Shown: piece after piece, positions 39,874 to 46,110 of the stretch
Position numbering within the stretch: position 1 is the first letter of the stretch
How the letters are laid out: each line of letters starts with the position of its first letter
Source: Larimichthys crocea
Taxonomy: Eukaryota; Chordata; Actinopteri; Sciaenidae
Direction of reading: 5' to 3'
DNA: 64,000 nt
Assembly: GCF_000972845.2 (NCBI RefSeq)
Contig: NC_040025.1
Coordinates: forward strand, 18,655,399-18,719,398
Program-made: the position numbers and the translations under genes
Notes under the pieces: model-generated
Databases searched by the model: none
Seen by the model: only the letters and a program-made list of their open reading frames with translations
Told to the model about the DNA's origin: nothing

Positions 39874-42366
39874 TTTGGCCCTTGTTTTTGTGTGTGTTCC
39901 GGTCTGTGTGTGTTTCTTCCCCTTTTGTCTGTCCTTCACCCTCTCTGGTCAACCTGTCTCTCCAGGACAAGGCTGCCCTGCCACCACTTCTGCTCCTACC
40001 ACCCCTGCTGACACTAGCGCTACCCAAAATGCACCTACTTCTTCCCCTCCTCCTCCTCCTCCTCCACCACCACCACCTCTTCCCTCCGCTCCTCAGCCTG
40101 GCCTCCAGTCCCAGGCCCCATCCCTCTCTCCTGCTCTCCTCCGACCTCCTCTCCCCTCACTCCCATACCTCCTCTCTCCATCCTGTCTGTCATACTCTCT
40201 GCTCAGCGCCTCTCTGGGAGCCACTCGGAGTGTTGTCATGCCAACCAACACACCAGCTTTCAGCCCCATCATTGCCACTCCGTCTCCGGTTAAAAATGAC
40301 GTCCCTATAGTTCAGGATGCTGCAGGTACTTATCCCCGGCGCAAACCAACACTGCAGCTGTCAATTGAGTCCTGTGCAGCATTTAACTGTGTGATCTAGC
40401 TTTTGTCTGCAGAACTTTTGTGGAAACACGAGAAAACAAAAGGGACTTTTCAGCATGCAACTTTTGTGTAGTACTGATGAAACGTGCATGCTTACTGAGT
40501 AACGGATCAAATGTGTATAATTACTCCTACTTACACCTTTCCGTGTGTTTTCACTTTTAGTCTTACCAGGATTTAGAGATAGAGCAGTAAATTTGGCACC
40601 TGCAGTACGAAGTCTGGGCCTTGTTTAGCATCCATTAACGAGGCTACATCAGCAGCCTCTTATTTTAATCACGCCTCAAGTTTTATCGAGGCCCACTGCT
40701 TCCTGTCTTGCAGAACAGGGATCACATCATTAGTAGTGACCCCAGGGTGTTGCAAAAGGTGGGTGCCCCCCATAAAACAACATGGAGATAAGAGGGTCGG
40801 TTAAGACCCACAGCTCCGCCTCTGTTTGGAGGCTGGAGACACCCTGTAAAAGTGTCATGTTCCAAAGTCAATCTATCATTTTCCCCCTCCTTTAATCATT
40901 CTGGGAATTAGGAATAAAATATTTGTGGCTCTCTGTGCTTACTCAGCTGCGAACCACTTCTGGCTGAGTAAGGTTGCACATTTCAACTAGGGCGGTCTTG
41001 CAATGTAATTTGCTTGTAGTTTGTGGCTTTTACTTTGTGAATCGACTGATTATTGTTTAATGTGTCTCCTTCCTTTCTTTCAGGCAACACCATCTCCATT
41101 CCCACGGCCACTGGTTCAAAGAAGCGCTTCTGGATCATCGAGGACATGTCACCGTTTGGCAAGCGCCGCAAGACCGCATCGTCACGTAAGATGCTAGATG
41201 AGGGGATGATGCTGGAGGGCTTCCGGCGCTATGACCTCTACGAGAACTGCAAGGACTCAGGCTGCCAGTTTTCTCTCAAGGTGACCCACTACCACTGCAC
41301 ACGTGAGAACTGCGGCTACAAGTTCTGCGGTCGCACCCACATGTACAAGCATGCGCAGCACCACGACCGCGTGGACAACCTGGTCCTGGACGACTTCAAG
41401 CGCTTCAAGTCCTCACTCAGCTGCAACTTCCCCGACTGCCAGTTTTCAGGCAACAGCACCCACTTCCACTGTCTGCGCTGTGGCTTCCGCTGCACCGACA
41501 GCACCAAGGTGACAGCCCACCGCAAGCACCACGGCAAGCAAGACGTGATCAGCGCCGCCGGCTTCTGCCAGTTCAGCTCCAGTGTTGATTGTGAGGTTCC
41601 CGACTGCAAATATAAGCTCAAGTGTTCGCACTTCCACTGCACCTTCCCTGAGTGCAAGCACACAGTGGTGGGCATGTCCCAGATGGACTCCCACAAGAGA
41701 AAGCATGAGAAGCAGGAGCGTGGTGAGCTGCCCTCTGTTTCACCCAAACGGGAAGGGGCTCACCACCTGGGAGCAAATGTGTCTGTTGTCCCTCCGGTCT
41801 CTATGAGTCTTTCTACTTCCTCACCTGGCGGCATCCACGGGTTGTCCCACACCGTCAACAGCAGCGCTCACTCCATGCTCTACTCAACAGGCAGCATCGT
41901 ATCTGAATATAACCACCCGTACCCACCATCCTCCCTCAGCCTAGACAGCTCCCTGAACCTGAGCACCGACACCAGCAGCTCCCTGTTCTTCCTGAAGAAT
42001 GCAGCCGGTCTGGGTCTCAGCGACTCACTGGACCTCAGCAAGAAGATGCACCACGACGCAGCGCGACCTGGCCACAACCTCGCACCACCGCTCAGTCTGC
42101 CGGCAGCTCAGGACGACACCACAGGAACATCCGGAGAGGCTGAAGATGACCTGTCACCAGAGGAGGAGCCGCATGCGGAGGAGGAAGAAGAGGAAGAAGA
42201 AGAGGAGGAGGAGGAAGAGGAGGAGGCAGAAGAGGATCTCAACACTGACTCAAATGATGATTCAATGGCAGAGCCTGACGGTGAAAAGGACAATGGCGAG
42301 AGTTTTGATGCTTCCGTTAACCACACTGATACTTCCCAACTGGAAAAGCAAGACGTTGACCCATGA
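11676..42366 (+). CDS. casz1: casz1, castor zinc finger transcription factor (18 exons, spliced)
   Basis: This is the vertebrate orthologue of Drosophila castor, a nuclear C2H2 zinc finger regulator of neural, retinal, cardiac and vascular development. The coding joins are 11676-12183, 17718-18618, 20236-20301, 22942-23032, 25606-25770, 27333-27505, 27988-28847, 32416-32548, 32974-33037, 34030-34193, 34515-34637, 34741-35061, 35170-35368, 36196-36367, 37957-38105, 38900-39137, 39966-40325 and 41084-42366. The total is 5970 nt, 1989 residues, or 1869 without the exon at 39966; human CASZ1a is about 1759. Order: basic N-terminus, acidic/Ser-rich linker, four SKY repeats (residues about 232-388), modules 1-4, Ser/Pro linker, module 5, linker, modules 6-8, proline-rich cassette, modules 9-11, acidic tail. 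All eighteen exons join in frame, which strongly supports the model. The start is less sure because the frame is open upstream of the ATG. Confidence 0.96.
13151..13180. repeat. A-rich run
   Basis: 30 nt, almost all A with one GG interruption; the final 23 are pure A. Confidence 0.9.
13799..13824. repeat. CT-rich simple repeat
   Basis: Imperfect TC repeat with a TTT interruption. Confidence 0.85.
14960..15320. promoter_or_regulatory. Possible regulatory element in casz1 intron 1
   Basis: A repeat-free stretch with CATCTGATTACG, GGTTATCTCC (GATA-like), CTGATAAATAAAG and TTTGCAATAATTAGCAATTG. No open frame of note. Composition-based guess. Confidence 0.3.
17718..18618 (+). CDS. casz1: casz1 exon 2 (SKY-repeat region)
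   Basis: This encodes residues 170-470. It starts with the conserved [20 protein letters not shown] block and the KKISFEKLK segment. Four copies of an SKY[D/E] repeat follow, with Ser at residues 232, 321, 348 and 385 ([58 protein letters not shown]). It closes with a Pro/Ala/Gly-rich stretch and the conserved [21 protein letters not shown]. The donor is AA|GTAAGT; using the apparent TAA there as a stop would be wrong, because the next exon supplies the last base of Lys470. Confidence 0.95.
18619..20235 (+). other. casz1: casz1 intron 2
   Basis: A 1.6 kb intron, GTAAGT to TTGCATTAG. No coding exon seen. About 18950-19340 is richer in CpG than its surroundings, and 19170-19340 reads like non-repetitive conserved regulatory DNA. 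No microsatellite of note. Confidence 0.85.
20236..20301 (+). CDS. casz1: casz1 exon 3
   Basis: A 66-nt exon encoding [23 protein letters not shown] (residues 470-492). Acceptor TTGCATTAG, donor CCAG|GTATGC, both flanking codons split (phase 2 in, phase 2 out). This linker leads directly into the first zinc finger module. It is too short to find by ORF length; it was identified from its conserved QKYIAR sequence and frame continuity. Confidence 0.93.
20961..21024. repeat. Imperfect (CA)n microsatellite
   Basis: Two CA blocks (20964-20983 and about 20995-21024) separated by a short CGTCCTCTTCTG segment and broken by TACA units. Confidence 0.88.
21030..21200. promoter_or_regulatory. Possible regulatory element in casz1 intron 3
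   Basis: A dense cluster of AT-rich homeodomain/POU-like sequences (GATTTAATTAAGG, TTTTTAATGAGG, CATAATGCATAAAA) and an NFI-like TGGCACTGCCA, immediately after a CA array. Composition-based guess. Confidence 0.3.
22942..23032 (+). CDS. casz1: casz1 exon 4 (module 1, first half)
   Basis: Residues 492-522. It carries C-x4-C-x6-H-x-H ([15 protein letters not shown]) followed by the two Cys of finger 1 (CMDPEC) and NYQ, then donor CAG|GTGAGC in phase 0. The finger's two His lie in the next exon, so the intron interrupts the finger itself. Confidence 0.95.
23033..25605 (+). other. casz1: casz1 intron 4
   Basis: A 2.6 kb intron, GTGAGC to CCCTTTTGCAG. AT-rich and largely free of simple repeats. 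About 24480-24870 and 25005-25100 contain TTAGATTAAAAATCC and TTTAATTAAAAA type homeodomain-like cores and look like regulatory DNA. No coding exon recognised. Confidence 0.85.
25606..25770 (+). CDS. casz1: casz1 exon 5 (end of module 1, start of module 2)
   Basis: Residues 523-577, 55 whole codons (phase 0 to 0). It begins [15 protein letters not shown], completing finger 1 with H-x3-H, then the conserved linker [19 protein letters not shown]. The paired site of module 2 follows (C-x6-C-x7-H-x-H), with the first Cys of finger 2 just before CAG|GTACAC. The intron falls between the two Cys of finger 2. Confidence 0.96.
25771..27332 (+). other. casz1: casz1 intron 5
   Basis: A 1.6 kb intron, GTACAC to TCTGTTTTGCAG. 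The first 200 nt are rich in ACAC/CATAC. About 26400-26640 has a CpG-bearing, repeat-free patch. Otherwise AT-rich, with no exon seen. Confidence 0.85.
27333..27505 (+). CDS. casz1: casz1 exon 6 (modules 2-3)
   Basis: Residues 578-635. [20 protein letters not shown] completes finger 2; the linker is [19 protein letters not shown]. The paired site of module 3 is C-x4-C-x8-H-x-H, ending HFHC-R. The donor is TGCAG|GTGAAT, with the Arg codon split (phase 2). Confidence 0.96.
27506..27987 (+). other. casz1: casz1 intron 6
   Basis: A 482-nt intron, GTGAAT to ATGTTTTTTCAG. AT-rich, with no repeat array or other gene seen. Confidence 0.88.
27988..28847 (+). CDS. casz1: casz1 exon 7 (modules 3-4 and Ser/Pro linker)
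   Basis: Residues 635-922. [21 protein letters not shown] completes finger 3. Module 4 is whole in this exon: C-x4-C-x7-H-x-H then C-x4-C-x12-H-x3-H, ending SHKRKH. The basic stretch ERRHIRSSG follows, then [11 protein letters not shown] and a long Ser/Thr/Pro/Ala linker. Near the end is the conserved helix-like [20 protein letters not shown], then AAAALKPS. The donor is ATGG|GTGAGT in phase 1. Confidence 0.96.
28848..32415 (+). other. casz1: casz1 intron 7 (3.6 kb)
   Basis: GTGAGT to GATCCTCAG. Contains a locally G/C-rich block at about 30080-30400 (see findings), T runs at 29841-29855 and about 30750-30768, and an enhancer-like repeat-free patch at about 32240-32370 just before exon 8. No coding exon of casz1 is required here, since exon 7 joins exon 8 in frame. 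Confidence 0.85.
32416..32548 (+). CDS. casz1: casz1 exon 8 (linker with SUMO-type motif)
   Basis: Residues 922-966, a linker between modules 4 and 5. It reads [19 protein letters not shown] and, further on, [14 protein letters not shown] (Lys938, AAG at 32463) fits the psi-K-x-E SUMO acceptor consensus. The human linker has similarly placed VKPE, as I recall it. Acceptor CTCAG, donor ACAG|GTACAC, phase 2 out. Confidence 0.92.
32549..32973 (+). other. casz1: casz1 intron 8
   Basis: A 425-nt AT-rich intron, GTACAC to CCTTGTTCCAG. Nothing else recognised. Confidence 0.85.
32974..33037 (+). CDS. casz1: casz1 exon 9 (64 nt)
   Basis: Residues 966-987: [23 protein letters not shown] tiny linker exon recognised by its conserved NESNGH and SLLSSLMNK motifs. 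Acceptor TTGTTCCAG, donor AAG|GTAAGA, phase 0 out. Confidence 0.93.
33038..34029 (+). other. casz1: casz1 intron 9
   Basis: A 992-nt intron, GTAAGA to CTGTGTTTTGTAG. AT-rich first half, a short TG array at 33907-33924 within about 120 nt of the acceptor, and no additional exon seen. Confidence 0.85.
34030..34193 (+). CDS. casz1: casz1 exon 10 (linker before module 5)
   Basis: Residues 988-1042: [19 protein letters not shown], then [22 protein letters not shown] (Lys1002, AAG at 34072) is a second psi-K-x-E motif. The conserved WRTYLRRF segment enters module 5. Donor GCAG|GTATAA, phase 2 out. Confidence 0.93.
34194..34514 (+). other. casz1: casz1 intron 10
   Basis: A 321-nt intron, GTATAA to TGTGTGAAG. 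The acceptor tract is weak in pyrimidines (TCTGTCTGTGTGAAG), but frame and homology fix it. Nothing else seen. Confidence 0.85.
34515..34637 (+). CDS. casz1: casz1 exon 11 (module 5)
   Basis: Residues 1042-1083. Module 5: C-x3-C-x6-H-x-H ([14 protein letters not shown]) then [19 protein letters not shown]. The intron falls between the two zinc-binding His, so NFH comes from exon 12. The C-x3-C spacing is the shortest among the eleven modules. Donor AA|GTGAGT. Confidence 0.95.
34638..34740 (+). other. casz1: casz1 intron 11 (103 nt)
   Basis: A very short intron, GTGAGT to TCTTGTTTTTCAG, with a good pyrimidine tract. Confidence 0.92.
34741..35061 (+). CDS. casz1: casz1 exon 12 (linker; alternative C-terminus of short form)
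   Basis: Residues 1083-1190. It completes finger 5 (NFH) and continues [18 protein letters not shown] (Lys1093) is a third psi-K-x-E motif. A Ser/Pro linker follows, then the conserved [15 protein letters not shown] and [19 protein letters not shown], ending LQFQE. The donor is weak, GAAAA|GTAGGA. Reading through it gives Lys then TAG at 35063-35065, so an unspliced or 3'-processed transcript would end at residue 1190 with modules 1-5 only. This matches the known short CASZ1b isoform (five fingers, 1166 residues in human). Confidence 0.94.
35062..35169 (+). other. casz1: casz1 intron 12 (108 nt, stop inside donor)
   Basis: It opens GTAGGAGAA, so an in-frame TAG overlaps the donor. It ends TTCTATTCATCCAG. 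There is no plus-strand AATAAA or ATTAAA within the intron, so a short isoform would need retention with the stop here or polyadenylation further downstream. Confidence 0.9.
35170..35368 (+). CDS. casz1: casz1 exon 13 (module 6, start of module 7)
   Basis: Residues 1190-1256. Module 6: C-x4-C-x6-H-x-H ([15 protein letters not shown]) then [19 protein letters not shown] with H-x3-H spacing to the next His. The strongly conserved linker [18 protein letters not shown] follows, then CLCPNQ, the start of module 7's paired site. Phase 0 donor CAG|GTGAGT. Confidence 0.96.
35369..36195 (+). other. casz1: casz1 intron 13
   Basis: An 827-nt intron, GTGAGT to GTCTCTTCTGCAG. Contains an imperfect CTC/TCC array at about 35812-35858. 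Nothing else recognised. Confidence 0.87.
35812..35858. repeat. Imperfect (CTC)n repeat
   Basis: TCC/CTC trinucleotides with occasional TTC and GTC substitutions, within casz1 intron 13. Confidence 0.8.
36196..36367 (+). CDS. casz1: casz1 exon 14 (module 7, start of module 8)
   Basis: Residues 1257-1314. [17 protein letters not shown] completes the paired site and starts finger 7, closing with PWHVKKH. The linker [20 protein letters not shown] leads to the first Cys of module 8. Donor CTGG|GTAAGC in phase 1. Confidence 0.96.
36368..37956 (+). other. casz1: casz1 intron 14
   Basis: A 1.6 kb intron, GTAAGC to TTTCTCTTTGTAG. AT-rich, with no array or exon recognised. Confidence 0.85.
37957..38105 (+). 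CDS. casz1: casz1 exon 15 (module 8)
   Basis: Residues 1314-1363. [17 protein letters not shown], then [16 protein letters not shown] with an H-x3-H finger ending. The basic [16 protein letters not shown] closes the exon. Acceptor CTTTGTAG, donor CAG|GTATGT, phase 0 out. Confidence 0.96.
38106..38899 (+). other. casz1: casz1 intron 15
   Basis: A 794-nt AT-rich intron, GTATGT to TTTGTATTTCAG. Nothing else recognised. Confidence 0.86.
38900..39137 (+). CDS. casz1: casz1 exon 16 (acidic/Ser linker)
   Basis: Residues 1364-1443, a linker between modules 8 and 9. It carries [13 protein letters not shown] and [20 protein letters not shown], both conserved in CASZ1. The donor GCAG|GTAAGA leaves phase 1, which fits either exon 17 or exon 18. 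An 18-19 nt A run starts 13 nt into the intron. Confidence 0.92.
39138..39965 (+). other. casz1: casz1 intron 16 with TG array near acceptor
   Basis: An 828-nt intron, GTAAGA to CTGTCTCTCCAG. Contains an A run (39151-39169), a T run (39627-39640) and a pure (TG)32 array (39809-39872) that ends 93 nt before exon 17. The array is followed by further TGTGTG and pyrimidine-rich sequence. Confidence 0.88.
39809..39872. repeat. casz1: (TG)32 microsatellite in casz1 intron 16
   Basis: The longest pure dinucleotide array in the window, on the sense strand of casz1 and ending 93 nt before the exon 17 acceptor. Confidence 0.96.
39966..40325 (+). CDS. casz1: casz1 exon 17, proline-rich cassette exon (candidate)
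   Basis: Exactly 360 nt, phase 1 to phase 1, no stop in the casz1 frame, acceptor CTGTCTCTCCAG and donor GCAG|GTACTT. It encodes residues 1443-1563: Thr/Ala-rich, then 11 consecutive Pro (1470-1480), then a Pro/Ser/Leu-rich stretch ending [15 protein letters not shown] and IVQDAAG. The human protein as I recall it goes directly from the exon 16 equivalent to the exon 18 equivalent, so this looks like a skippable or lineage-restricted insert. Length, phase symmetry and splice sites all support a real exon; expression cannot be judged. Confidence 0.72.
40326..41083 (+). other. casz1: casz1 intron 17
   Basis: A 758-nt intron, GTACTT to TCCTTTCTTTCAG. About 40600-40730 is repeat-free, with CpGs and a TTATTTTAATCACG segment; possible regulatory DNA. 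No exon seen. Confidence 0.82.
41084..42366 (+). CDS. casz1: casz1 exon 18 (modules 9-11, acidic tail, stop)
   Basis: Residues 1563-1989. It starts [20 protein letters not shown], then the basic [11 protein letters not shown] (1588-1598), a likely nuclear localisation or DNA-contact patch. Modules 9 (1618-1656), 10 (1676-1712) and 11 (1732-1770) are all uninterrupted by introns, with linkers [12 protein letters not shown] and [14 protein letters not shown]. Module 10 is the only one whose finger uses C-x2-C spacing. A Ser/Pro/His-rich region and [15 protein letters not shown] follow. A 16-Glu acidic run encoded by GAG/GAA repeats (about 42178-42225) leads to the end KQDVDP and TGA at 42364-42366. 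Confidence 0.97.
42178..42225 (+). repeat. casz1: GAG/GAA codon repeat in casz1 CDS
   Basis: An in-frame mixed GAG/GAA run encoding 16 consecutive Glu in the acidic C-terminal tail. Likely length-variable between individuals or species. Confidence 0.9.
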
Positions 42367-44226
42367 AAAAAAAAAAAAAGAACCTAACAGTGACTGTAGG
42401 AACTGAAGAAAAACCCTGTGTACTTTGAACAAACAAAAATGAAAGTGGCCTCATTTATCATGTTTAGACACTTGAGATGACAACAAAAAAACAACAACAG
42501 AGTGGAGAAAATGACGGCCCAAAATGATTTATTATGATGTTTACAAGATGACCAACATTATTAATTCAATTATGCATTAAAAAAATATGAACGGAGACAC
42601 ACAGAATTAGGCCCTGTTTTACACACGGGGCAGCAATGTAAAGCATTTTACTACACATCAGTCTTTTTGTGTGCGTGCATGTTTGACTTTAATTTATTTT
42701 TATTTTTTTCACTTTTTTGTGTGTGGATAAAAAAAAAGAAAAAAAGAAAACATTAGAAAAACAAAAACAAATCTCTCTATATAACTATATATGTAAGTGT
42801 GTGTGTGTGTGAACGAAGATATACAAAAGGAAATTGCTGGCTCAGGCGACATGAACTTGTGGGGCCGTGGATATGTAGAAAAAAAAAGGGATGTGAATCA
42901 CTAAGGGGAAACAGGATGTGTTCAAACATTTGATCTTTTTTTCTGTATTAATATTGTTATTAATTATTATTACTAGACACAGAGAAAGGGGAGTTACATT
43001 TTGCTCGTTCCCGCCTCTCTCAGGTGTCTTTCTTTGTTCTCAATGACATGTGGAACTGACCAGTAAATGTGGTCAGTCTCAGCTGCAGTCAGGCGTCCAA
43101 CAGGCCGCCGGTCTCAACAGTTCTCTCTGACATTCTGCTAAAAAATGTTCAACTAGCACCAAAACCAAGCTCAGCCCTTGTAATTTTACCCCCCCATCGC
43201 GGAGGAATCAAGTTTGTGTGTGGATAGTGCACTTTTATATTAGCTGACCATGATGATAACGATGATGATAGATAACTCATAAGCATATTTAAAAATATTT
43301 TTGTTACCATTTGCATCTTTGCATTACAATGTTGTTTTGTTGTGTTGTTAGTCAGAAGCATATCGATCTGTAAGCAAGGTGAGTCAGGTTGAGCAGGGGG
43401 AGTCAGGCTGACCAGAGGAAACGATGAGTCACTCAGACGTAGCGAGCAGGCTGACAGAGGAAGCGTCAGGGAGTGTGTGTTTTATGTTGAAAATATACAG
43501 ACCGAAAATGTCTCACGGCATTTTGTTTTCCATTCACTATGGCTGTGGTTGAGCTCCTGTTGTAACGGTTTTTATTTAATATTTATGTGACCTTCCAATG
43601 AGAAATTTTAGGGTGTTATTGCACTTTTTAGGTTCATTTTTACCGTCTGAAAAAAAAAATGATATATATATCTTTTAACAGGGAATTTGCTTTAAAGATG
43701 TTGTTTTAGTTCACTTTTGCTTTAATGCACAAATAGATGTTAGTGTGACAAAGAACTGTCGTTCTGTGATTTATTTAAAGACTGGTTTTTATTTTGCTTC
43801 TGTGATTGGACAGTTTAAAAAAAAAAAAAAAGGAAACAGGTGCGCCAGAAAACGTGGCGCCCTGATAAAGAACACTAATATGGACTGTGATTTTAAATTA
43901 ATTCTTAAGAAGTTCATGGCAATGCTCACTTACTGTAGTACTAAATTATAAATCTGTCAAAGCCACCCTCTGGTTTATATTGAGCGAATATGTACGACCG
44001 AGTTGACACACTGATCATGAATTATCTCCTGAGCTTGGCATTGGAAATAAATGATCATAATATAGGGAATAATAATGTGTGTAGATGATATTCCTCAGAT
44101 ATTGTTTTGAGAAGAAAAAAAGGTTGTACAGTATTTTCCTCTGTAAAAAAATAACTATATATGAACAAAATGCTCTTTGATGAACAGCTTCCTTTAAAAA
44201 GAAAACCGTTAAAAGGAGAAATGAAT

Positions 44227-44232
44227 AATAAA
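44227..44232 (+). terminator. casz1: Candidate casz1 polyadenylation signal
   Basis: AATAAA followed about 30-50 nt downstream by TG/T-rich sequence (TTTGCTTGTGTGCG, then CCTTTTTT). This would give a 3' UTR of roughly 1.9 kb. An AATAAA at 44046 lies 180 nt upstream. Confidence 0.4.
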
Positions 44233-44749
44233 AACTTAAAAATTCAAATAGCCTCATCATAGTTTGCTTGTGTGCGTGACCTTTTTTAATTACCCCAGAT
44301 TTTTTGGAAAAAAGTTGTTCATACTGTAGCATTGGCAAATTCCGTTATATGACATTTGCAGTATATATATATTTTTTCTTTTTCCAAACTATTGTCAGAA
44401 GCTCAAACTAAAATACACTGATTTGAATTCATTCATCGATGTTTCTGCTTTATTTAACGACTCAGTTTTATTCATTGTCATTTTTCTATGTGTGTGATTT
44501 GTTTGTTTGTTTGTTTTCTCATTAATTGAAACTCTTGGTTTATATTTACTTTGCTGTGGGCATGCCTCGTTCACAGACTGAACTGTCTCCCAGGACTCAG
44601 CTGCAACACGGAGGCGACATTTGTTTTGTTTTCTCGCTCATCATTTGCTGAGATAACTGTAGGGGGCTGGGAGACGTTGAGCACTTGAATTCAGTGTGTG
44701 TGTGTCTGTGTGTGAGGGTGTAAAATAGCGGGACTTGTAAAAAGTTGAA

Positions 44750-44755
44750 AATAAA
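44750..44755 (+). terminator. casz1: Candidate casz1 polyadenylation signal
   Basis: AATAAA within GAAAATAAAG, just after a TG-rich stretch; no strong GT-rich element immediately follows. Listed as an alternative end. Confidence 0.25.
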
Positions 44756-45483
44756 GAAACTATAATTATTATAACAATACACATGTAGTGCTTGATAGTG
44801 CTTCAGCCTTGGGTCACATGGTGAGGGGAAAAGTGCTGCTGGACGACAGCAGGGCAAAAGGTCACAGCAGCGACCTCTCTGTCTCTTTTTGTATCTGTCA
44901 GTGACACTACTGAAGAGTGTGTGTGTGTGTGTGTGTGTCTCCCCCTGAGAGAGACAGATAGGCCACGGCTGTAAGAACACAGACCTGTGGCTCCGTCCCA
45001 GCTGCTCAGTGCTTCGATTCATATTTCATGACCTTGCGCGTCTTTTCCATGCTTTGTTCCCGCTATAAATCCAACTGGGACTTTTTGTTTTTTGGTCACA
45101 GAATTTGAGGAAAACTTTTTTTTTTTTTTTAAAGAAAAAAAGACATCTGCACTCATGCAGGTAGAGGGATCAACAATATTTGTTGCTGGGTTCGCACGTT
45201 GTTCACGCTTGACATTCTGGTGTGAGAACAAGATCAGAGCCGAGGACCATTAGGGAGATTTAGAGGCCTGCTACTGCTAACAAGATGGCTTTCTGTGTCT
45301 TGTTCAGTGTTAACAGGGCACATTTAGTTGTTTTTTTTTTTTTTTTTTTTTGCCTTGAGCCATGTGCTGGGTTCTCCTCCCACTCCCTCATGTCACCCAG
45401 TGGCCAGTGTGCTGGTTCTGTCTGTCCCTTCGTCTACAGCTGTTCCTGTCCTTCCTCCTTCTCTTCCTTGTGATGTTTTTTTT

Positions 45484-45520
45484 AAAAAAAAAAAAAAAAA
45501 AAGAAGAAGAAAAAAAAAAA
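45484..45520. repeat. A-rich run downstream of casz1
   Basis: A runs interrupted by GAAGAAG. It can prime oligo-dT internally and so mimic a transcript end. Confidence 0.85.
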
Positions 45521-46104
45521 CATGGGTAAAGGCATCACCATCTGTCAGCCAGCTGGCATCCTGTATATAATCTACCAGAAAAAAAAAAAAAGAATAAACA
45601 TGAAAATTATATTACACAAAAACCAGACGGAAACGACCTCCAAATCCTGCATAGGCTGCTGCCGAAACGACAGATCATTTTACTGTTTTAATTAACAGAG
45701 TAAAAAGGATGGTATAAAAAAGTGGTGGGGAAATAAACTGAGATGTATTTCCACTGCTGGAAAAATGTAATATGAAAGCCCTCTGCTTACTGCAGCGTAG
45801 TGGATAAGCAGAGCAACATTTTAGACTTTGTAAAATATATTGCACTTTTGGACTAAAAGCCATCTCCCGTTAGCGTTCAATTTGGCTAGATTCATGAGAC
45901 ATTTTATATGAAAAGTAGACAATGAAGCAATTTTTTAAAAAAAAGGTCTCTACTTGAATTTGTTGCCCTCAGCACTACTATTCGTTCTTGTCGTATTGCT
46001 TATTTCCACTTGGATACAGTGCTGTTCATCTTCATTGTGCTATATTTATGTTTTTCTTCTGTTTCTGCATGTCTTATGCAAAGATTGAGCTTTTCACTCA
46101 GTGA

Positions 46105-46110
46105 AATAAA
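46105..46110 (+). terminator. casz1: Candidate distal casz1 polyadenylation signal
   Basis: AATAAA in GTGAAATAAAAACG, followed by GGCCTGTTTTCAGTGTCGATG and TCTTTTTG, a good downstream GT/T-rich element. It would give a long 3' UTR of about 3.8 kb. Confidence 0.4.

Noticed and set aside
39747..40310. 187-codon plus-strand frame overlapping exon 17
   Set aside because: It is the other frame of the same Pro/Leu-rich sequence and the TG array. Only the 39710-phase frame joins exons 16 and 18.
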